Notes: generated by a model from the sequence alone, not told the origin. Shown: positions 28,374 to 37,951, numbered from the stretch's first letter. The stretch: 64,000 nt of DNA from an uncultured Roseobacter sp. (GCF_947491795.1 NZ_CANLKW010000001.1:1302001-1366000); one strand, 5' to 3'. Translations and numbers: made by a program.

Positions 28374-29279
28374 TCATACCTTTGTCGCGTTCACGACCGG
28401 CGTTGTACCCTGCCGTTTTACAGCGGCCTCGCGCCAGGTGATAAAGATGACGGAACCCAGGATCACAAGCCCCCCCAGCACCACCCAGATATCCACCGCT
28501 TCATCAAAAACGACATACCCAAGCAGAACGGCCCAGACGAGTTGGGTAAAGGTCACCGGTTGCGTAACCGTCAGCGGCGCCGCAGCGAAGGCCAGCGTCA
28601 TCGTGTAATGCCCGCCCACTGCAAAACAGGCCACGCAAAAGAGCAGCACCAGATCCATTGCCGTCGGTGTCACCCATTCCATCAGTGCAAACGGGGCGAG
28701 GACGATCGTTACAAATATGGACAGCATCGCCACGACGACCGCCGGTTTCACCTCATCCGCCATGACTTTTGCCGTCAGATAAGAGCCGCCGAAAACCACC
28801 GCCGCCCCCAGCATTGCAAGATGTCCGCTGCTGACTTCGCGAAACCCGGGGCGCAGAATGATCAGCGCACCAATCAGGGCCGCCACCACCGCCGCAATCC
28901 GGCGAAACGCCAGCTTCTCACCCAGAAAGAGGGCCGCGCCGATGGTGACATAGACCGGCGCCAGATAGTTCATGGCCGTCACGTCCGCGATGGGGATGCG
29001 CACCATCGCATAAAACCACAGCATGACACCGAACCCGTGCATCACGCCACGCAGGGTGAACAGCTTCCATTGCCGCGCGGTCAGTTGTGCCTGCCGCAGC
29101 GCACCGATTGCAGGCAGCAGAAAGACAAGCCCGAGCAGATACCTCAGAAAAGCCATCTCGACCGGAGGCATGCGCGGGCCGATAAATTTCACCAGTGCCG
29201 TCACGGCGATGAAACAAAACCCCGTCACAAGCATCCAGAAGATGCCGGCAAGCGGGCGTTGGGGCGTGCGTGTGACCAT
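28374..29279 (-). CDS. EamA/DMT family transporter
   Basis: A 301-residue protein with ten predicted membrane helices in two EamA repeats, opening GIFWMLVTGFCFIAVTALVKFIG. The end of the first repeat (IADVTAMNYLAPVYVTIGAALFLGE) and of the second (TQPVTFTQLVWAVLLGYVVFDE) carry the family's conserved patterns. It is a drug/metabolite exporter of unknown substrate. It ends directly against the BetI operator, upstream of betI on the same strand; read-through into bet genes is possible but would pass the palindrome. Confidence 0.86.
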   Translation of the reverse strand: MVTRTPQRPLAGIFWMLVTGFCFIAVTALVKFIGPRMPPVEMAFLRYLLGLVFLLPAIGALRQAQLTARQWKLFTLRGVMHGFGVMLWFYAMVRIPIADVTAMNYLAPVYVTIGAALFLGEKLAFRRIAAVVAALIGALIILRPGFREVSSGHLAMLGAAVVFGGSYLTAKVMADEVKPAVVVAMLSIFVTIVLAPFALMEWVTPTAMDLVLLFCVACFAVGGHYTMTLAFAAAPLTVTQPVTFTQLVWAVLLGYVVFDEAVDIWVVLGGLVILGSVIFITWREAAVKRQGTTPVVNATKV

Positions 29280-29318
29280 CCCTCAGACAGACAGGGTTTT
29301 ACCCCCAATCGCAAGTGG

Positions 29319-29921
29319 TTACGTTATCAGAAGTCCCAGAGCGATTGCCCACATTGTCAGTGCAATCAGACCGTCCAGGATCTGCCAGCTGCGCGGGCGG
29401 GCAAAGAGTGGGCCCAGAAGCCGCGCGCCATATCCCAGTGCAAAAAAGAAACTGATACTGCCAAGCACGGCGCCTGATCCAAAGAGCAGACGGTTGTCAT
29501 ATTGCGCAGACACAGACCCCAGAAGCACAACGGTATCAAGATAGACATGTGGATTGAGCCAGGTGAGTGCCAGCAGGGTCAGCAGCACGCTCTTCAGGCT
29601 CCGCCTGTCGCCGCCACCTTCCAGTTCCATTACCTGCCCGCCGCGCCAGGCTGACACCGCGTTGCGCCAGCCGTACCAGATCAAGAATGCAGCGCCGCCG
29701 TAACGCATTACGGGCTCAAACCACGGCACGCTCTGCGCCAGAGTACCAAAACCTGCCACACCGGCCGTGATCAGCAAAGCATCTGACAGGCCGCAGGTCA
29801 GGCAGACCCAGAACACGTGGGACCGCCGTAACCCGTGGCGCAGCACAAAAGCGTTCTGCGCACCGATGGCCACGATCAGAGACAGGCTCAGCAGATAGCC
29901 CGGAATGAAATTTGTCAGCAT
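29319..29921 (-). CDS. argO: LysE/ArgO family amino-acid exporter
   Basis: A 200-residue, about six-helix protein. The N-terminus YLLSLSLIVAIGAQNAFVLRHGLRR matches the LysE/ArgO signature, and LLALTWLNPHVYLDTVVLLGS matches its conserved NPH..LDT motif. These proteins export arginine or lysine. It lies divergent to an ArgP-type LysR gene with a 92-bp spacer, the classic arrangement for ArgP activation of argO in the presence of basic amino acids. Confidence 0.9.
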   Translation of the reverse strand: MLTNFIPGYLLSLSLIVAIGAQNAFVLRHGLRRSHVFWVCLTCGLSDALLITAGVAGFGTLAQSVPWFEPVMRYGGAAFLIWYGWRNAVSAWRGGQVMELEGGGDRRSLKSVLLTLLALTWLNPHVYLDTVVLLGSVSAQYDNRLLFGSGAVLGSISFFFALGYGARLLGPLFARPRSWQILDGLIALTMWAIALGLLIT

Positions 29922-30013
29922 CAGAATAGCCCCTGGTCAGTGTTCTGTGTTGACTAGCGCTCAGGGCAGGCATTAATCAAATTAATAATACTGCACCGTA
30001 GTTAGAAATTCTT
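29922..30013. promoter_or_regulatory. Divergent argO/argP control region
   Basis: The spacer is AT-rich, with the imperfect dyad ATTAATCAAATTAAT around 29972-29986. This is a plausible LysR-type (T-N11-A) binding site shared by argO and argP. No other feature is seen. Confidence 0.5.
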
Positions 30014-30898
30014 ATGCATTTTGACAGCGCACATCTGACTGCTCTCGCCGCCATTCTGAGGCATGGCAGCTTTGATATGGCCGCGACACATCTGGGTGTC
30101 ACACCCTCTGCCGTGTCACAGCGGATCCGGGCACTGGAAGAGCGCGCTGGTACAGCCCTTATCGTGCGTGGCCAGCCCTGTATCGCGACCGGTGCCGGGG
30201 CCCGGCTGGCGCGCCACGCAGAAAACATCAGGCTCCTGGAATCCAGCGTGCTTGAGCAAATGGCACCGGACAGCATGCAGGCAGGCGAATTGCCGATGGT
30301 CCGCCTTGCCGTGAATGCAGACAGCCTTGCAACCTGGCTGGTGCCAGCGCTTGCCAGTGCAAGGGGCGCGATCTGGGATCTGGTGGTAGACGATCAGGAT
30401 CACGCCGCCGACTGGCTGCGGCGCGGAGAGGTGAGCGCAGCTGTTTCCAGCCACGCCGGACCCGTGCCAGGATGTGACAGCATGAGCCTTGGATCCCTGC
30501 GCTACATTGCAACAGCCAGCCCGGCCTTTGTCGCGCGCTGGTTTTCAGACGGTCTGACGCCCGAAGCTGCCGCTGCCGCCCCGTTAATGATGTTCAATGG
30601 CAAGGACCGGTTACAGCACCGCTGGATTTCCGAGGTGACCGGCCACCGCCTGTCACCGCCTGCCCACCGCATCGCCTCAACACATGCGTTTGTCGATGCG
30701 GCCCTCGCGGGACTGGGCTGGTGCATGAACCCGGAAAGCCTTGTGCAGACCCATCTGGACAGCGGAGCGCTGGTGGCACTGCGCCCCGAAGCGCCGCTTG
30801 ACGTGCCGCTTTTCTGGCAGGCCAGCCGCCTCATGACCAACGTGCTGACACCCCTGAACCGGGCCGTGCGTGACGCAGCGGCAGGTAAACTGAAATAA
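30014..30898 (+). CDS. argP: LysR-family regulator ArgP
   Basis: A 294-residue LysR-type regulator. The winged helix-turn-helix occupies the first ~60 residues (LTALAAILRHGSFDMAATHLGVTPSAVSQRIRALEER), and an effector-binding domain follows. HLGVTPSAVSQRIRALEE with an ArgP-like second domain (SLATWLVPALA) points to the ArgP/IciA branch, which senses lysine and arginine. It is divergent from argO. ArgP was historically called IciA for binding oriC, but there is no oriC here. Confidence 0.9.
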   Translation: MHFDSAHLTALAAILRHGSFDMAATHLGVTPSAVSQRIRALEERAGTALIVRGQPCIATGAGARLARHAENIRLLESSVLEQMAPDSMQAGELPMVRLAVNADSLATWLVPALASARGAIWDLVVDDQDHAADWLRRGEVSAAVSSHAGPVPGCDSMSLGSLRYIATASPAFVARWFSDGLTPEAAAAAPLMMFNGKDRLQHRWISEVTGHRLSPPAHRIASTHAFVDAALAGLGWCMNPESLVQTHLDSGALVALRPEAPLDVPLFWQASRLMTNVLTPLNRAVRDAAAGKLK

Positions 30899-31012
30899 AT
30901 TTACACGAAACTGTCAGAACAAAAAGACTAATCACGGGAAACTGATCAGAGCTTATTGGCGTATATACTTTCAATACCCATATGATGGGGAGTGTAAAAA
31001 GGACGCCAGGCC

Positions 31013-31273
31013 ATGTTGGAAACGCATCGCAATCTTGATCTCAGCAAGACCGACTTCGAACTTATCGAAGCTGCACTGCACACGCAGAAGAAAATCCTGA
31101 TGGTGCAAAGCGAGGCCGGAGGCCGTGGCGCGCGCAAAAAACTGACAGACCTCAAGCACCTGATGAAGCGCCTGAACCGCGCGACTGCATCAAAAGACGA
31201 CCAGCCTGCAGGGTTCCTTCAGATGGTCCGCGCGTTTTTTACTGCCGGTAACAACTGCCCGCATACACGCTGA
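31013..31273 (+). CDS. Small protein of unknown function
   Basis: An 86-residue basic protein starting MLETHRNLDLSKTDFELIEAALHTQKKIL. It is predicted largely helical, with a lysine/arginine-rich centre (RGARKKLTDLKHLMKRLNR). No domain recognised. It lies alone between argP and the convergent yebC gene, preceded by an AT-rich leader with the near-consensus TATACT. Because the amino-acid composition is protein-like and the frame has a good upstream region, it is kept as a probable gene. Confidence 0.55.
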   Translation: MLETHRNLDLSKTDFELIEAALHTQKKILMVQSEAGGRGARKKLTDLKHLMKRLNRATASKDDQPAGFLQMVRAFFTAGNNCPHTR

Positions 31274-31300
31274 ACGCGCGGGCCCGTCCGGGCCGGGTGA

Positions 31301-32041
31301 TCAGAGCTGTTCCATAACCTCGTCAGGCGCCTCGAAGTTTGTGGTAACACGCTGAACATCGTCATCGTCCTCAAGCGCATCAATCAGGCGCATGAGCTTT
31401 TGCATTCCATCCAGATCCATTTCGGTCGTTGTGGTCGGCTTCCACACCAGTTTGGTGCTTTCGCTTTCCCCAAGCTCTGCCTCCAGCGCAGTAGCGACAT
31501 CATTCAGATCCGTGTCGGCACACCAGATCGTATGCCCCTCGTCAGAGCTTTCGACATCCTCGGCCCCGGCTTCAATCGCCGCCATCATGACGGTGTCAGC
31601 GTCTCCGGCCTCAGCCGGATAGGTCACTTCACCTTTACGGTCGAACATGAACCCAACAGAACCGGTTTCTCCGAGATTTCCGCCGTTCTTGGTGAATGTT
31701 GACCGGACAGTAGAGGCGGTTCTGTTACGATTGTCAGTCATCGCCTCGACAATCACCGCCACACCGTTGGGACCATATCCCTCATAGCGAATTTCCTCGT
31801 AGTCATCGCCATCGCCTGCCTGAGACTTTTTGATGGCGCGGTCGATGTTATCTTTGGGCATGGACTGCGACTTGGCTTCCTTCACGGCCAGCCTCAGTCG
31901 CGGGTTCTTTTCAGGATCCGGGTCGCCCATTTTCGCGGCGACAGTGATTTCTTTGCTCAGCTTGGAAAACAGCTTTGCCCGGACCGCGTCCTGACGCCCT
32001 TTCCGATGCTGAATATTTGCCCATTTTGAGTGGCCTGCCAT
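31301..32041 (-). CDS. yebC: YebC/PmpR-family protein (TACO1-like)
   Basis: A 246-residue protein opening with the family signature [21 protein letters not shown], then [22 protein letters not shown] and [16 protein letters not shown] segments. YebC proteins were first described as transcription regulators and are now also linked to ribosome rescue at polyproline stretches. It is divergent from a small VOC gene with a 124-bp spacer. The usual ruvC neighbour is not present here. Confidence 0.95.
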   Translation of the reverse strand: MAGHSKWANIQHRKGRQDAVRAKLFSKLSKEITVAAKMGDPDPEKNPRLRLAVKEAKSQSMPKDNIDRAIKKSQAGDGDDYEEIRYEGYGPNGVAVIVEAMTDNRNRTASTVRSTFTKNGGNLGETGSVGFMFDRKGEVTYPAEAGDADTVMMAAIEAGAEDVESSDEGHTIWCADTDLNDVATALEAELGESESTKLVWKPTTTTEMDLDGMQKLMRLIDALEDDDDVQRVTTNFEAPDEVMEQL

Positions 32042-32165
32042 TGCTCAATCCATCGCTGTTACTGAATTCAGCACCATATAGGCCAGGACCCGCACAGGGA
32101 GCAAGACCACCCTCTGCCGCGCAATTCCGTTTCGTGTTGCACACTTTATGATATAGACTTGCTTT

Positions 32166-32537
32166 ATGCCCGGTATCACCCAGATCACCCCGTTTGTGAT
32201 GACCCATGACCTCGACGGATCGCTGCGGTTCTTTTGTGAAATCCTTGGGTTTACCTGCGGCTTCCAGATGGAGAACTATGCTTTCATCAGACAACCCGAC
32301 GGCGCGCTGCGCCTGATGGAGGTTGCACCTGACTGCGACATCGGTGCGCAGATCATTTATGTTGACTGCGATGACGTTGATGCGTTTTACGCGGCACTCA
32401 AACCAAAGCTGGACACCCTGGACAGCACCCGTGTCCGCGCCCCTTTTGACCAGCCCTACCGCCAGCGTGAATTTCACGTCAAAGATCCGGACAACTGCCT
32501 GCTGATGTTCGGAACAGAGATTGCCGCGGCCCGGTAG
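32166..32537 (+). CDS. VOC family protein (bleomycin-resistance-like fold)
   Basis: A 123-residue single-domain vicinal-oxygen-chelate protein. Two beta-alpha-beta-beta-beta units are visible, starting ITPFVMTHDLDGSLRFFCEILGF and AQIIYVDCDDVDAFYAAL. The last strand, REFHVKDPDNCLLMFG, carries the common DPdGN-like motif. One histidine position of glyoxalase I is absent, so a resistance or binding role is as likely as isomerase activity. It is 27 bases before the SLC13 permease gene on the same strand. Confidence 0.82.
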   Translation: MPGITQITPFVMTHDLDGSLRFFCEILGFTCGFQMENYAFIRQPDGALRLMEVAPDCDIGAQIIYVDCDDVDAFYAALKPKLDTLDSTRVRAPFDQPYRQREFHVKDPDNCLLMFGTEIAAAR

Positions 32538-32564
32538 CCGCCCAGATATTCCGGAAGCCCGCAT

Positions 32565-34337
32565 ATGACCCCCGACCAGATCATCCTGTTCGCGCTTTTT
32601 GGCGGCGTCTTCGGCCTGCTGCTCTGGGGCCGGTTCAGATATGACATTGTTGCCTTCTCGGCGCTGATGATCGGTGTCGTGCTGGGCGTCGTTCCAACCA
32701 AAGATGCCTTTGCCGGATTTGGTCACCCCGCGACGATTGTCGTGGCGCTGGTGCTGGTCGTCTCTGCCGGGCTGGTCAGGTCAGGGGCTGTCTTCCTGAT
32801 CACCCGCACGCTAGTGGATGCCTCCCGCTCGCTGGGTGCTCATATCGCACTGATGGGGGCCATAGGCGGCGTGCTGTCTGCGTTTATGAATAACGTTGCA
32901 GCACTGGCCTTGCTGATGCCGGTTGATATTCAGACCGCGCGCAAAGCAGGTCGCGCCCCGGGCCTGAGCCTGATGCCGCTGTCTTTTGCAACGATTCTGG
33001 GGGGCATGGCGACCCTGATCGGCACTCCCCCCAATATCATTATTGCCTCGATCCGGGGGGACGCACTGGGCACACCTTTCGCCATGTTCGATTTCGCGCC
33101 CGTCGGCGGTGCGGCAGCGCTGGCGGGGCTGGTTTTCGTGTCCCTTGTCGGCTGGCGCCTGATCCCGCAGCCGGCGGATGCCGGTGCCGGGCCGGCGGAT
33201 ATATCTCAATACATTTCGGAGCTGACGGTGCCCGAAGGCAACAAACAGATCGGCAAACGCCTGGCCGAGCTGACAGAGGCCGCCGACAAGGCTGATGTCG
33301 CTGTGATCGGGTTGATCCGCGACGGAAAACGCCGCTACGGCCAGGCCAGAAATGCCGTGCTGCAGGCCGGTGACGCGCTGGTGATTGAAGCGACCGCGGG
33401 GGCACTGGATGAATTCCGCACCAGCCTTGATCTGGCCGTTGCCGACGCCAAGCGCGAAGAACTGCTGCGCGCCGACGGAGACGGTGTCGAAATCCTGGAA
33501 GTAGCTGTCCCTGAAGATGCGCGTATCCGCGGAAAAACCGCCCAGGCCATAGGTCTTGCATGGCGGCAGCGCACTGTCCTGCTTGGCATATCGCGGCAGG
33601 GCAAAAGGCTGACGAAAAACCTGCGCCAGACGACCATCCGCACCGGTGACATTCTCCTGCTACTGGTGCCCCGCGACACAGGCAGTGATGTTTCAGAATG
33701 GCTCGGTGTGCTCCCGCTGGCGGACCGTGGTCTGGCTGTAACCGAAAACCGAAAGGTCTGGCTTGCCATCGGTCTGTTTGCCGGCGCTGTCGCAGCTGCC
33801 AGTACAGGGCTGATTTACCTGCCAATTGCACTGGGCCTCGTTGTTGTCGCCTATGTGCTGGCCAAAATAGTGCCCCTGGCAGAACTCTATGACCACATAA
33901 ACTGGCCCGTCGTGGTGCTTCTGGGCTCGATGATCCCGCTGGGTGCCGCGCTGGAAACCTCTGGCGGCACGGAGCTGATTGCAGTGGCTCTGATCACCTG
34001 GACCGACGGGCTGCCGGCCTGGGCGGTTCTGACCGTTCTGATGATCGTGACCATGACACTGTCAGATGTGCTCAATAACACGGCCACAACCATCGTTGCT
34101 GCCCCGGTAGGCATCCAGATGGCGCTTACACTTGATGTCTCGCCCGACCCCTTCCTGATGGCCGTCGCCGTTGCCGCCTCCAGCGCTTTTCTGACACCAA
34201 TCGGGCACAAGAATAATACACTCATACTTGGCCCGGGTGGATACCGTTTCGGCGACTACTGGCGTCTTGGACTGCCGCTGGAGATCATTGTCGTCGCGGT
34301 TTCAGTTCCCGCCATCCTGGTTTTCTGGCCGCTCTGA
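32565..34337 (+). CDS. SLC13/DASS-type permease with RCK C domains (first copy)
   Basis: A 590-residue membrane protein. Hydrophobic helices cover about 5-210 and 385-590. In between lie two regulatory TrkA-C (RCK-C) modules of ~70 residues (TVPEGNKQIGKRLAELTEAADK, then LEVAVPEDARIRGKTAQAIGL). The transport half has NNVAALALLMPV and ends LTPIGHKNNTLILGPGGYRFGDYW, typical of the ArsB/DASS superfamily. Substrates for this group include sulfate, dicarboxylates and taurine breakdown products; none can be chosen from sequence. A second such protein lies opposite at 35208-36989. Confidence 0.86.
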   Translation: MTPDQIILFALFGGVFGLLLWGRFRYDIVAFSALMIGVVLGVVPTKDAFAGFGHPATIVVALVLVVSAGLVRSGAVFLITRTLVDASRSLGAHIALMGAIGGVLSAFMNNVAALALLMPVDIQTARKAGRAPGLSLMPLSFATILGGMATLIGTPPNIIIASIRGDALGTPFAMFDFAPVGGAAALAGLVFVSLVGWRLIPQPADAGAGPADISQYISELTVPEGNKQIGKRLAELTEAADKADVAVIGLIRDGKRRYGQARNAVLQAGDALVIEATAGALDEFRTSLDLAVADAKREELLRADGDGVEILEVAVPEDARIRGKTAQAIGLAWRQRTVLLGISRQGKRLTKNLRQTTIRTGDILLLLVPRDTGSDVSEWLGVLPLADRGLAVTENRKVWLAIGLFAGAVAAASTGLIYLPIALGLVVVAYVLAKIVPLAELYDHINWPVVVLLGSMIPLGAALETSGGTELIAVALITWTDGLPAWAVLTVLMIVTMTLSDVLNNTATTIVAAPVGIQMALTLDVSPDPFLMAVAVAASSAFLTPIGHKNNTLILGPGGYRFGDYWRLGLPLEIIVVAVSVPAILVFWPL

Positions 34338-34350
34338 CCTGACAACCGGA

Positions 34351-34515
34351 TCAGTCGCCGTAGACCGTGTTATACGCAACCTTTTTTGCGTCCTCAGGGA
34401 ACATTCCAAGATCGATTGCGGTCGCGCGGTCCATGCGGCGCAGTTCGTCAAATGTGTTGAGGTATTTCTTCCGTCTGTGTGCGGCATCGGCGAGTTTTCT
34501 GTATACTGGAAACAC
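34351..34515 (-). CDS. DUF1127-like miniprotein with GTG start
   Basis: A 54-residue protein read from GTG 34515 to TGA at 34351. It starts MFPVYRKLADAAHRRKKYL and contains LNTFDELRRMDRATAIDLGMFPED, the helix-hinge pattern of DUF1127 proteins (a DELR/LDDrxLxDIG-like core). AAAGGA lies seven bases upstream of the GTG. No in-frame ATG gives a longer version, because a stop codon lies five codons upstream. DUF1127 proteins are small and arginine-rich; some bind RNA or modulate phosphate metabolism. It sits tail-to-tail with the SLC13 gene, 13 bases between stops. Confidence 0.72.
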   Translation of the reverse strand: MFPVYRKLADAAHRRKKYLNTFDELRRMDRATAIDLGMFPEDAKKVAYNTVYGD

Positions 34516-34748
34516 TGGTTATTCCTTTCGCGTCTGTACTCTGTTGACCCTCCAAAGATGTGCAGTTCGCCCGCCTGGTACAACACTCACCTTTGAAAAG
34601 CCGACCTGCACCAGATGCATATCTGCGGCACCACAACCGTCACGCGGCAAAGACTTCTTTAACGGGTCGGTGATACTTCCGGTGATCAGAACCCTGCCCG
34701 GTCACAGGCACCGTACGGGCGTTTCGCAACCACAGACCCGGGCTGAAG

Positions 34749-35225
34749 ATGCACCACAAAAGAAGACCATTGCAGGAAATCACACCTGCGTCCGAGGACG
34801 CGGGTCTGTTCCGGGGCGAAATCTGCAATCAGGTGATCGAACTGGTTCCGCAGACCCGGCGGACCGAGCGTGGCGATCTGATTATCCGTGGTATCGTTGA
34901 TGCCAAGTACTCCATCGACGTCTTTTTTGCCGGGCGTCGTGTCAAAAACGCCGAGCCGCTGGAACGCAGGTTGAAGTCAATGCTGACCAATGCGCGCGCT
35001 TTTGCACGCAAGGAAGGCGGCAGGGACGTGCGGGTGGACGATCTGCGCTGGCGGGTTCTGGTCGAAGGCGCCTGGAGGCGACGCACACAGCGCGATGAGA
35101 GCGGCTGGGAAACCGGCACCTACCATCTGGTCGTGTCCCGCTGGTCCATGCCGGATGAAGACGGCATTACAACCGTGTTCGGAGAGCCGCCGCTGAAAAC
35201 CCCGATGTCAGAGCGGCCAGAATAG
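34749..35225 (+). CDS. Conserved protein of unknown function
   Basis: A 158-residue soluble protein. The N-terminal third includes LFRGEICNQVIELVPQTRRTERGDLII, the middle VDAKYSIDVFFAGRRVKN, and the C-terminal half WRVLVEGAWRRRTQRDESGWETGTYHLVVSRW. No named domain is recognised; the composition is mixed with many arginines. It runs into the convergent SLC13 gene: its last 18 bases overlap the 3' end of that gene. The spacer to the DUF1127 gene (34516-34748) probably holds promoters for both. A role cannot be assigned. Confidence 0.6.
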   Translation: MHHKRRPLQEITPASEDAGLFRGEICNQVIELVPQTRRTERGDLIIRGIVDAKYSIDVFFAGRRVKNAEPLERRLKSMLTNARAFARKEGGRDVRVDDLRWRVLVEGAWRRRTQRDESGWETGTYHLVVSRWSMPDEDGITTVFGEPPLKTPMSERPE

Positions 35226-36989
35226 CGGAATGGTCAGCGACACGAGCGCTGCCGTGGACAGGTTCAGGGGCAGCCCCACCCGGATAAAGTCTGTAAATCT
35301 GTAGCCGCCCGGACCATACACCAGCGTGTTCGTCTGATACCCGATCGGCGTTGCAAAGGCGCAGGATGCCGCAATCATCACCGTTACTACCAGCGGGCGC
35401 GGATCAAGCCCCAGAGCCAGCGCCAGACCGATGGCCAGAGGTGTCATGATGACCGCCACCGCATTGTTGGACACCAGTTCCGTCAGGGTGGAGGTCATTA
35501 CAAAAACTGCCAGAAGCACCAGACCGGGCGGCAGCACGGCCAGCGCCGGAGACACCGCCCCGACGATGAGCGCTACGGCACCGGATATCTGCAACGCCGC
35601 GCCGACACCGAGCATCGAGAAAATCAGCGCCAGTAAGCGGCCATCGACGAAAGAGAACGCCTCATCCGCGTCAATACAGCCGGTCACCAGAACCAGGGCC
35701 ACGGCCAGCACGGCAAGTAACAGGATGGGCGCAACATTCAACGCCGCCAGGATAACAATCCCCGCCAGCACCGTCACAGCCACTGGCGCGTGACTGCGCC
35801 GGTAAGCCCGCTCAGAAGGCTGCGCTACATCCACCATGTCCATATCTGCGGCCAGGCGCTGAATATCTGCGGGCGCGCCTTCGAGCAGCAACGTATCACC
35901 GACGCGGACCACCAGGTCGTCCAGCTGGCGGCCAATGTTCTGATTTCGCCGATGGACCGCCAGCGTGTAGACACCGTAGCGGCGGCGCAGGCGCAGCGAG
36001 CCCAGCATCCGCCCGATCATCCGGCACCCCGGTGTGATCAGCACCTCGACAGTTGTTGTTTCGACCGAAGAGACCTGATCCACGGGCCGTAATTCGCGGT
36101 TGCTCTGCAGGCTGAGCAGTTCGGTCATCTGCGTCCTGAGAACCACGCGGTCGCCTGTCTGCAGAGCGACCCCCTGAAGGTTCCGGCGCAACGAGGCATC
36201 TCCGCGCACCACATCCACGAGCCGGACGCCGTCACGTTTGAACAGCGGAACCTCCAGCACCTCTTCTCCGATCAGGTTGCTGTCGGGTGGAATAACGGCC
36301 TCGGTAAAGAACTTCTTTTTCGAACTGTCAGACAGCAGGCTTGCCATACTGTCCCGGTCCGGCAAGAGGCGTGGCGCAATTACGCTGAGATAGATCAGAC
36401 CCCAGACACAGACCACGAGGCCAACGGGCATGATCTCGAAAATCGTAAAGGCGGCCAGCCCTTCGGCCCGGGCGACACCGTCCACCAGCAGGTTGGTTGA
36501 TGTCCCGATCAGTGTCAGCGACCCGCCCATGATGGCTGCATAAGACAGCGGGATCAGCAGGCGCGACGCCCGCGTTCCCAGTGTTTTGCTCAGTTGCACG
36601 ACCACCGGGATCATCACCACGACAACGGGTGTATTGTTCATGATCGCCGAGGCCCCCATCACCGAGAGGATAACACCTGCAACGGCTGATCTGGGATGTG
36701 TCCTGGCATATCTTTCCGCCAGCCGGGTCAGCACATCCAGCGCGCCGGTACGCACCAGGGCCCCCATCACGATAAACATTGCTGCGATGGTCCAGGGCGC
36801 GGGATTGCTCAGCACCGCCAGGGCATTGTCATACGGCAGCACGCCAAGAGCCAGCATCAGCGCGGCACCGGCGATCGCGACGACTTCGGTCGGAAAGGTT
36901 TCACGCACAAAGAGCGTAAACATGACCCCGACAACGAGCAGGGTCAGCAGTGCACTGGTGGTCTGGGAAAGCGCAAACAGGGAGATCAC
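35208..36989 (-). CDS. SLC13/DASS-type permease with RCK C domains (second copy)
   Basis: A 593-residue paralogue of the protein at 32565, with the same plan. Helices lie at ~5-200 and 400-593, and two RCK-C modules between (FTEAVIPPDSNLIGEEVLEVPL and VEVLITPGCRMIGRMLGSLRL). The C-terminal TPIGYQTNTLVYGPGGYRFTDFI matches the other copy's end. Sequence divergence between the two is large, so they are likely old paralogues rather than a recent duplication. The ion or organic acid transported is unknown. It is convergent with the 158-residue gene and transcribed toward it. Confidence 0.86.
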   Translation of the reverse strand: MISLFALSQTTSALLTLLVVGVMFTLFVRETFPTEVVAIAGAALMLALGVLPYDNALAVLSNPAPWTIAAMFIVMGALVRTGALDVLTRLAERYARTHPRSAVAGVILSVMGASAIMNNTPVVVVMIPVVVQLSKTLGTRASRLLIPLSYAAIMGGSLTLIGTSTNLLVDGVARAEGLAAFTIFEIMPVGLVVCVWGLIYLSVIAPRLLPDRDSMASLLSDSSKKKFFTEAVIPPDSNLIGEEVLEVPLFKRDGVRLVDVVRGDASLRRNLQGVALQTGDRVVLRTQMTELLSLQSNRELRPVDQVSSVETTTVEVLITPGCRMIGRMLGSLRLRRRYGVYTLAVHRRNQNIGRQLDDLVVRVGDTLLLEGAPADIQRLAADMDMVDVAQPSERAYRRSHAPVAVTVLAGIVILAALNVAPILLLAVLAVALVLVTGCIDADEAFSFVDGRLLALIFSMLGVGAALQISGAVALIVGAVSPALAVLPPGLVLLAVFVMTSTLTELVSNNAVAVIMTPLAIGLALALGLDPRPLVVTVMIAASCAFATPIGYQTNTLVYGPGGYRFTDFIRVGLPLNLSTAALVSLTIPLFWPL

Positions 36990-37039
36990 AGAAGGCAGGT
37001 CCTGTCGTTGTGGGCGTCTGGATGAGTGTCGCTGATTGC

Positions 37040-37951
37040 TCAGGCCCCGGCAAGCGCCTGTCTGGGTCGCGGCTGAACAAGGTACATGCCGGCAAACATC
37101 AGGGCCATGGCTGCCCAGATACCGGGCGCATAGGCTTCGCCGAGGATCAGTTTGGCCCAGAAAACCCCGAATCCTGTGACAAGGTAGCTGACCTGGACCG
37201 CAAAAACCGATCCCGCACGGCCCACCATCCAGACGTATCCCGCATAGACCAAAACATGGATGACCGATGCCAGAATATGCGCCTGACCCTCAGGGGTGAG
37301 CGCTGCAGATGCCGGGATCCACTGACCGGACAGCGCCGCAACTGGCAGCATGATCACTGCCCCCATAAGCGACGCCCCATAGAGCACCTGGAACGGGTCC
37401 ATGCCTGCGGTCCCGGTACGGGCAACCAGATTGCCCTCCAGCCCGTAGCACAGGCTGCTGACCAGCCCGATGATCACCCAGAACACAGGCAGGTTCATTG
37501 CTTCGGCGCCCGGCAGCGCAATCAGCAGAACGCCTGCAAGACCGCAGGTCAGCCCGCCAAGGCGTTTCCACGAAAAACGATCCAGCCCCAGCATCAGTGC
37601 TATGGGAAAGGCCCACATCGGCACCATCGACAGCAGCAGTGACAGCACCCCTGACGGCAGATGCACAGCCGCCTGATAAGATGTGGAATTCGGCACCACG
37701 GTGCCAATCACCAGCACCATCAGGCAAATCCCGATCTGACGCCGAGACACCGGCAGCCTGGTGCCCCGCAACACACCGATAAACGCCATCAGAGCCGCCC
37801 CAATGGCAAGTTGCCAGAAAATAAGCCCGAAGTGTTTGTATCCTGTGGAAACCGCTATTTTTGTCAGCGGCTGGGTCATGCCCCAACCGGCCCCCATGAT
37901 GACGAGAATGCCGGTGAACATCACAATCTCGCGCCGGGTCAGGGCTGTCAT
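37040..37951 (-). CDS. EamA/DMT family transporter (second)
   Basis: A 303-residue ten-helix transporter of the drug/metabolite superfamily. EamA repeat starts are visible at EIVMFTGILVIMGAGWGMTQPL and LPVFWVIIGLVSSLCYGLEGN. Substrate unknown. The start was set at the methionine of MTALTRREIVMF; its ATG overlaps the stop of the phosphodiesterase gene by four bases, so these two form a unit. Upstream extension of the frame runs through that gene and is rejected. Confidence 0.85.
   Translation of the reverse strand: MTALTRREIVMFTGILVIMGAGWGMTQPLTKIAVSTGYKHFGLIFWQLAIGAALMAFIGVLRGTRLPVSRRQIGICLMVLVIGTVVPNSTSYQAAVHLPSGVLSLLLSMVPMWAFPIALMLGLDRFSWKRLGGLTCGLAGVLLIALPGAEAMNLPVFWVIIGLVSSLCYGLEGNLVARTGTAGMDPFQVLYGASLMGAVIMLPVAALSGQWIPASAALTPEGQAHILASVIHVLVYAGYVWMVGRAGSVFAVQVSYLVTGFGVFWAKLILGEAYAPGIWAAMALMFAGMYLVQPRPRQALAGA

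Noticed and set aside
28176..29477. Plus-strand 433-residue histidine- and glutamine-rich frame
   Set aside because: It is antisense to the EamA transporter gene; the odd composition is an artefact of reading membrane-protein codons in reverse.
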